Shown here piece by piece: positions 48,113 to 49,052 of a stretch of DNA of 49,052 nt. Made by a program: the position numbers and the translations under genes. Positions within the stretch are counted from its first letter, which is position 1. Each line of letters starts with the position of its first letter. The notes beneath the pieces were generated by a model. The model had not been told where the DNA came from. It did no database searches and saw only the letters and a program-made list of their open reading frames with translations. The stretch is from Christensenella sp. UBA1782 (GTDB lineage Bacteria > Bacillota > Clostridia > Christensenellales > DTU072): NCBI GenBank assembly GCA_002315475.1, contig DCGI01000099.1:47409-96460 (forward strand), read 5' to 3'.

Positions 48113-49052
48113 ATGATGACCGATATAGAAATCGCACAGAAATGCACCATGCGTGACATTGCGCAAATCGCAAAAATCGCTCACGTCGATGAAAAGTATT
48201 TGGAAAGATACGGCAGATATAAAGCCAAAGTCGACCTCTCTTTGTTAAAAGAAACCGACAGAAAGGACGGAAAACTGATTCTGGTGACGGCTATTACGCC
48301 CACCCCTGCGGGGGAAGGCAAGACCACCACGACCATAGGACTTGCCGACGGGTTGAAAAGAATCGGGAAGGACGTAACCGTAGCATTGCGGGAACCTTCT
48401 CTCGGGCCTGTGTTCGGTGTGAAGGGCGGCGCAACCGGTGGCGGCTATGCTCAAGTCGTCCCGATGGAAGACATCAATCTGCATTTTACCGGTGATTTTC
48501 ATGCCATAGGTGCGGCAAATAATTTGCTCGCCGCTCTGTTGGATAACCATATTCAGCAAGGGAACGCCCTGCAAATCGACGTTCGGAAGATTACTTGGAA
48601 GAGATGCGTCGATATGAACGATCGTCAACTTCGTTACGTCGTGGACGGTTTGGGCGGCAAAACGAACGGCACGCCGCGCGAAGACGGTTTCGATATTACC
48701 GTCGCTTCCGAAATTATGGCGGTTTTGTGTTTGGCTACCTCCCTTTCCGATTTGAAAGCAAGATTGTCGAGGATTATCGTAGGGTATACGTTTGACGATA
48801 AACCCGTCACCGCAGGAGATTTGAAGGCGCAAGGCGCCATGACGGCACTGTTGAAGGACGCCTTAAAACCCAATCTCGTGCAGACTTTGGAAGGGACTCC
48901 CGCTTTCATGCACGGAGGTCCTTTTGCCAATATCGCACATGGTTGTAATTCGGTCATGGCGACGAAAATGGCGTTAAAAACGGGCGATTATACCGTAACC
49001 GAAGCCGGATTCGGTGCCGACCTCGGCGCCGAAAAGTTCCTCGACATCAAGT
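48113..49052 (+). CDS. fhs: Formate-tetrahydrofolate ligase (3' truncated by window)
   Basis: The first 313 residues of Fhs (normally about 555) are in the window. ATP-binding TPTPAGEGKTTTTIGL, REPSLGPVFGVKGGATGGGYAQV and DINLHFTGDFHAI are all present. It makes 10-formyl-THF from formate, ATP and THF, used by the AICAR formyltransferase in front, and in acetogens by the methyl branch of the Wood-Ljungdahl pathway. An AGAGGAG site precedes the two adjacent ATGs (48113, 48116). A short ACCGAAgTTTCGGT dyad (48087-48100) lies in the leader. Confidence 0.96.
   Translation, partial: MMTDIEIAQKCTMRDIAQIAKIAHVDEKYLERYGRYKAKVDLSLLKETDRKDGKLILVTAITPTPAGEGKTTTTIGLADGLKRIGKDVTVALREPSLGPVFGVKGGATGGGYAQVVPMEDINLHFTGDFHAIGAANNLLAALLDNHIQQGNALQIDVRKITWKRCVDMNDRQLRYVVDGLGGKTNGTPREDGFDITVASEIMAVLCLATSLSDLKARLSRIIVGYTFDDKPVTAGDLKAQGAMTALLKDALKPNLVQTLEGTPAFMHGGPFANIAHGCNSVMATKMALKTGDYTVTEAGFGADLGAEKFLDIK

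Overview
The window looks like a chromosomal stretch from an anaerobic, spore-forming-lineage Clostridia (Bacillota) bacterium. The signs are a Spo0A-family regulator, the L21-Prp-L27 operon with the Firmicutes-type N-terminally extended L27, a flavodiiron protein carrying extra redox domains, formate-tetrahydrofolate ligase, and strong Shine-Dalgarno sites throughout. The genus cannot be fixed from the sequence alone; an uncultured gut lineage is a guess.

Layout. 1-6,865 is host: the end of rmuC, a TfoX-N / DUF5131 pair, a GNAT acetyltransferase, a lipoprotein cell-wall hydrolase (NlpC/P60), an MBL - GDPD - PfkB operon, and a Spo0A-like regulator with its own 0A box and palindromic sites. 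About 7,015-29,226 is an integrated prophage-like element of about 22 kb, almost all on the minus strand. Reading leftward from the right end it has a WYL regulator, a LexA-type repressor with two SOS-box-like operators, small regulators and zinc ribbons, a SNF2 helicase, an HNH/AP2 homing-type endonuclease fused to a phage gene, a primase-helicase, a VRR-NUC nuclease, an ArpU-like late regulator, a repeat array, HNH and small terminase genes, an AdoMet synthetase, an amidoligase + gamma-glutamylcyclotransferase cargo, the large terminase, a phosphoesterase, a nucleotidyltransferase, a ParB-DNA methyltransferase, and a cluster of unknown genes with two Cro/CI-type regulators. No portal, capsid, tail, lysis or integrase gene is visible, so it looks like a deleted prophage (or a satellite). 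It interrupts the 3' end of rlmD at the codons for His-Val-Glu-Thr: a displaced original rlmD tail remains at the left end, while the rlmD at the right end has a replacement tail.

29,191-49,052 is host again: rlmD; a GPH-family symporter with a sialidase-like secreted protein; a tRNA-Thr(CGU); a NYN-domain protein; the L21-Prp-L27 ribosomal operon; a phosphodiesterase-like protein with a small membrane protein; RlmA; a four-domain flavodiiron protein; a 1,636-residue surface protein whose lipase-like domain lacks the nucleophilic serine, followed by a lipoprotein; and a ZTP-riboswitch-controlled purine/one-carbon operon of PurO-type IMP cyclohydrolase, stand-alone AICAR formyltransferase and formate-tetrahydrofolate ligase (cut by the window edge).

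How the parts work together: the final operon makes 10-formyl-THF (Fhs), uses it to formylate AICAR, and closes the ring to IMP. Its riboswitch senses the alarmone that builds up when formyl-THF is short. In the prophage, MetK could feed AdoMet to the DNA methyltransferase, and LexA autoregulation ties the element to DNA damage.
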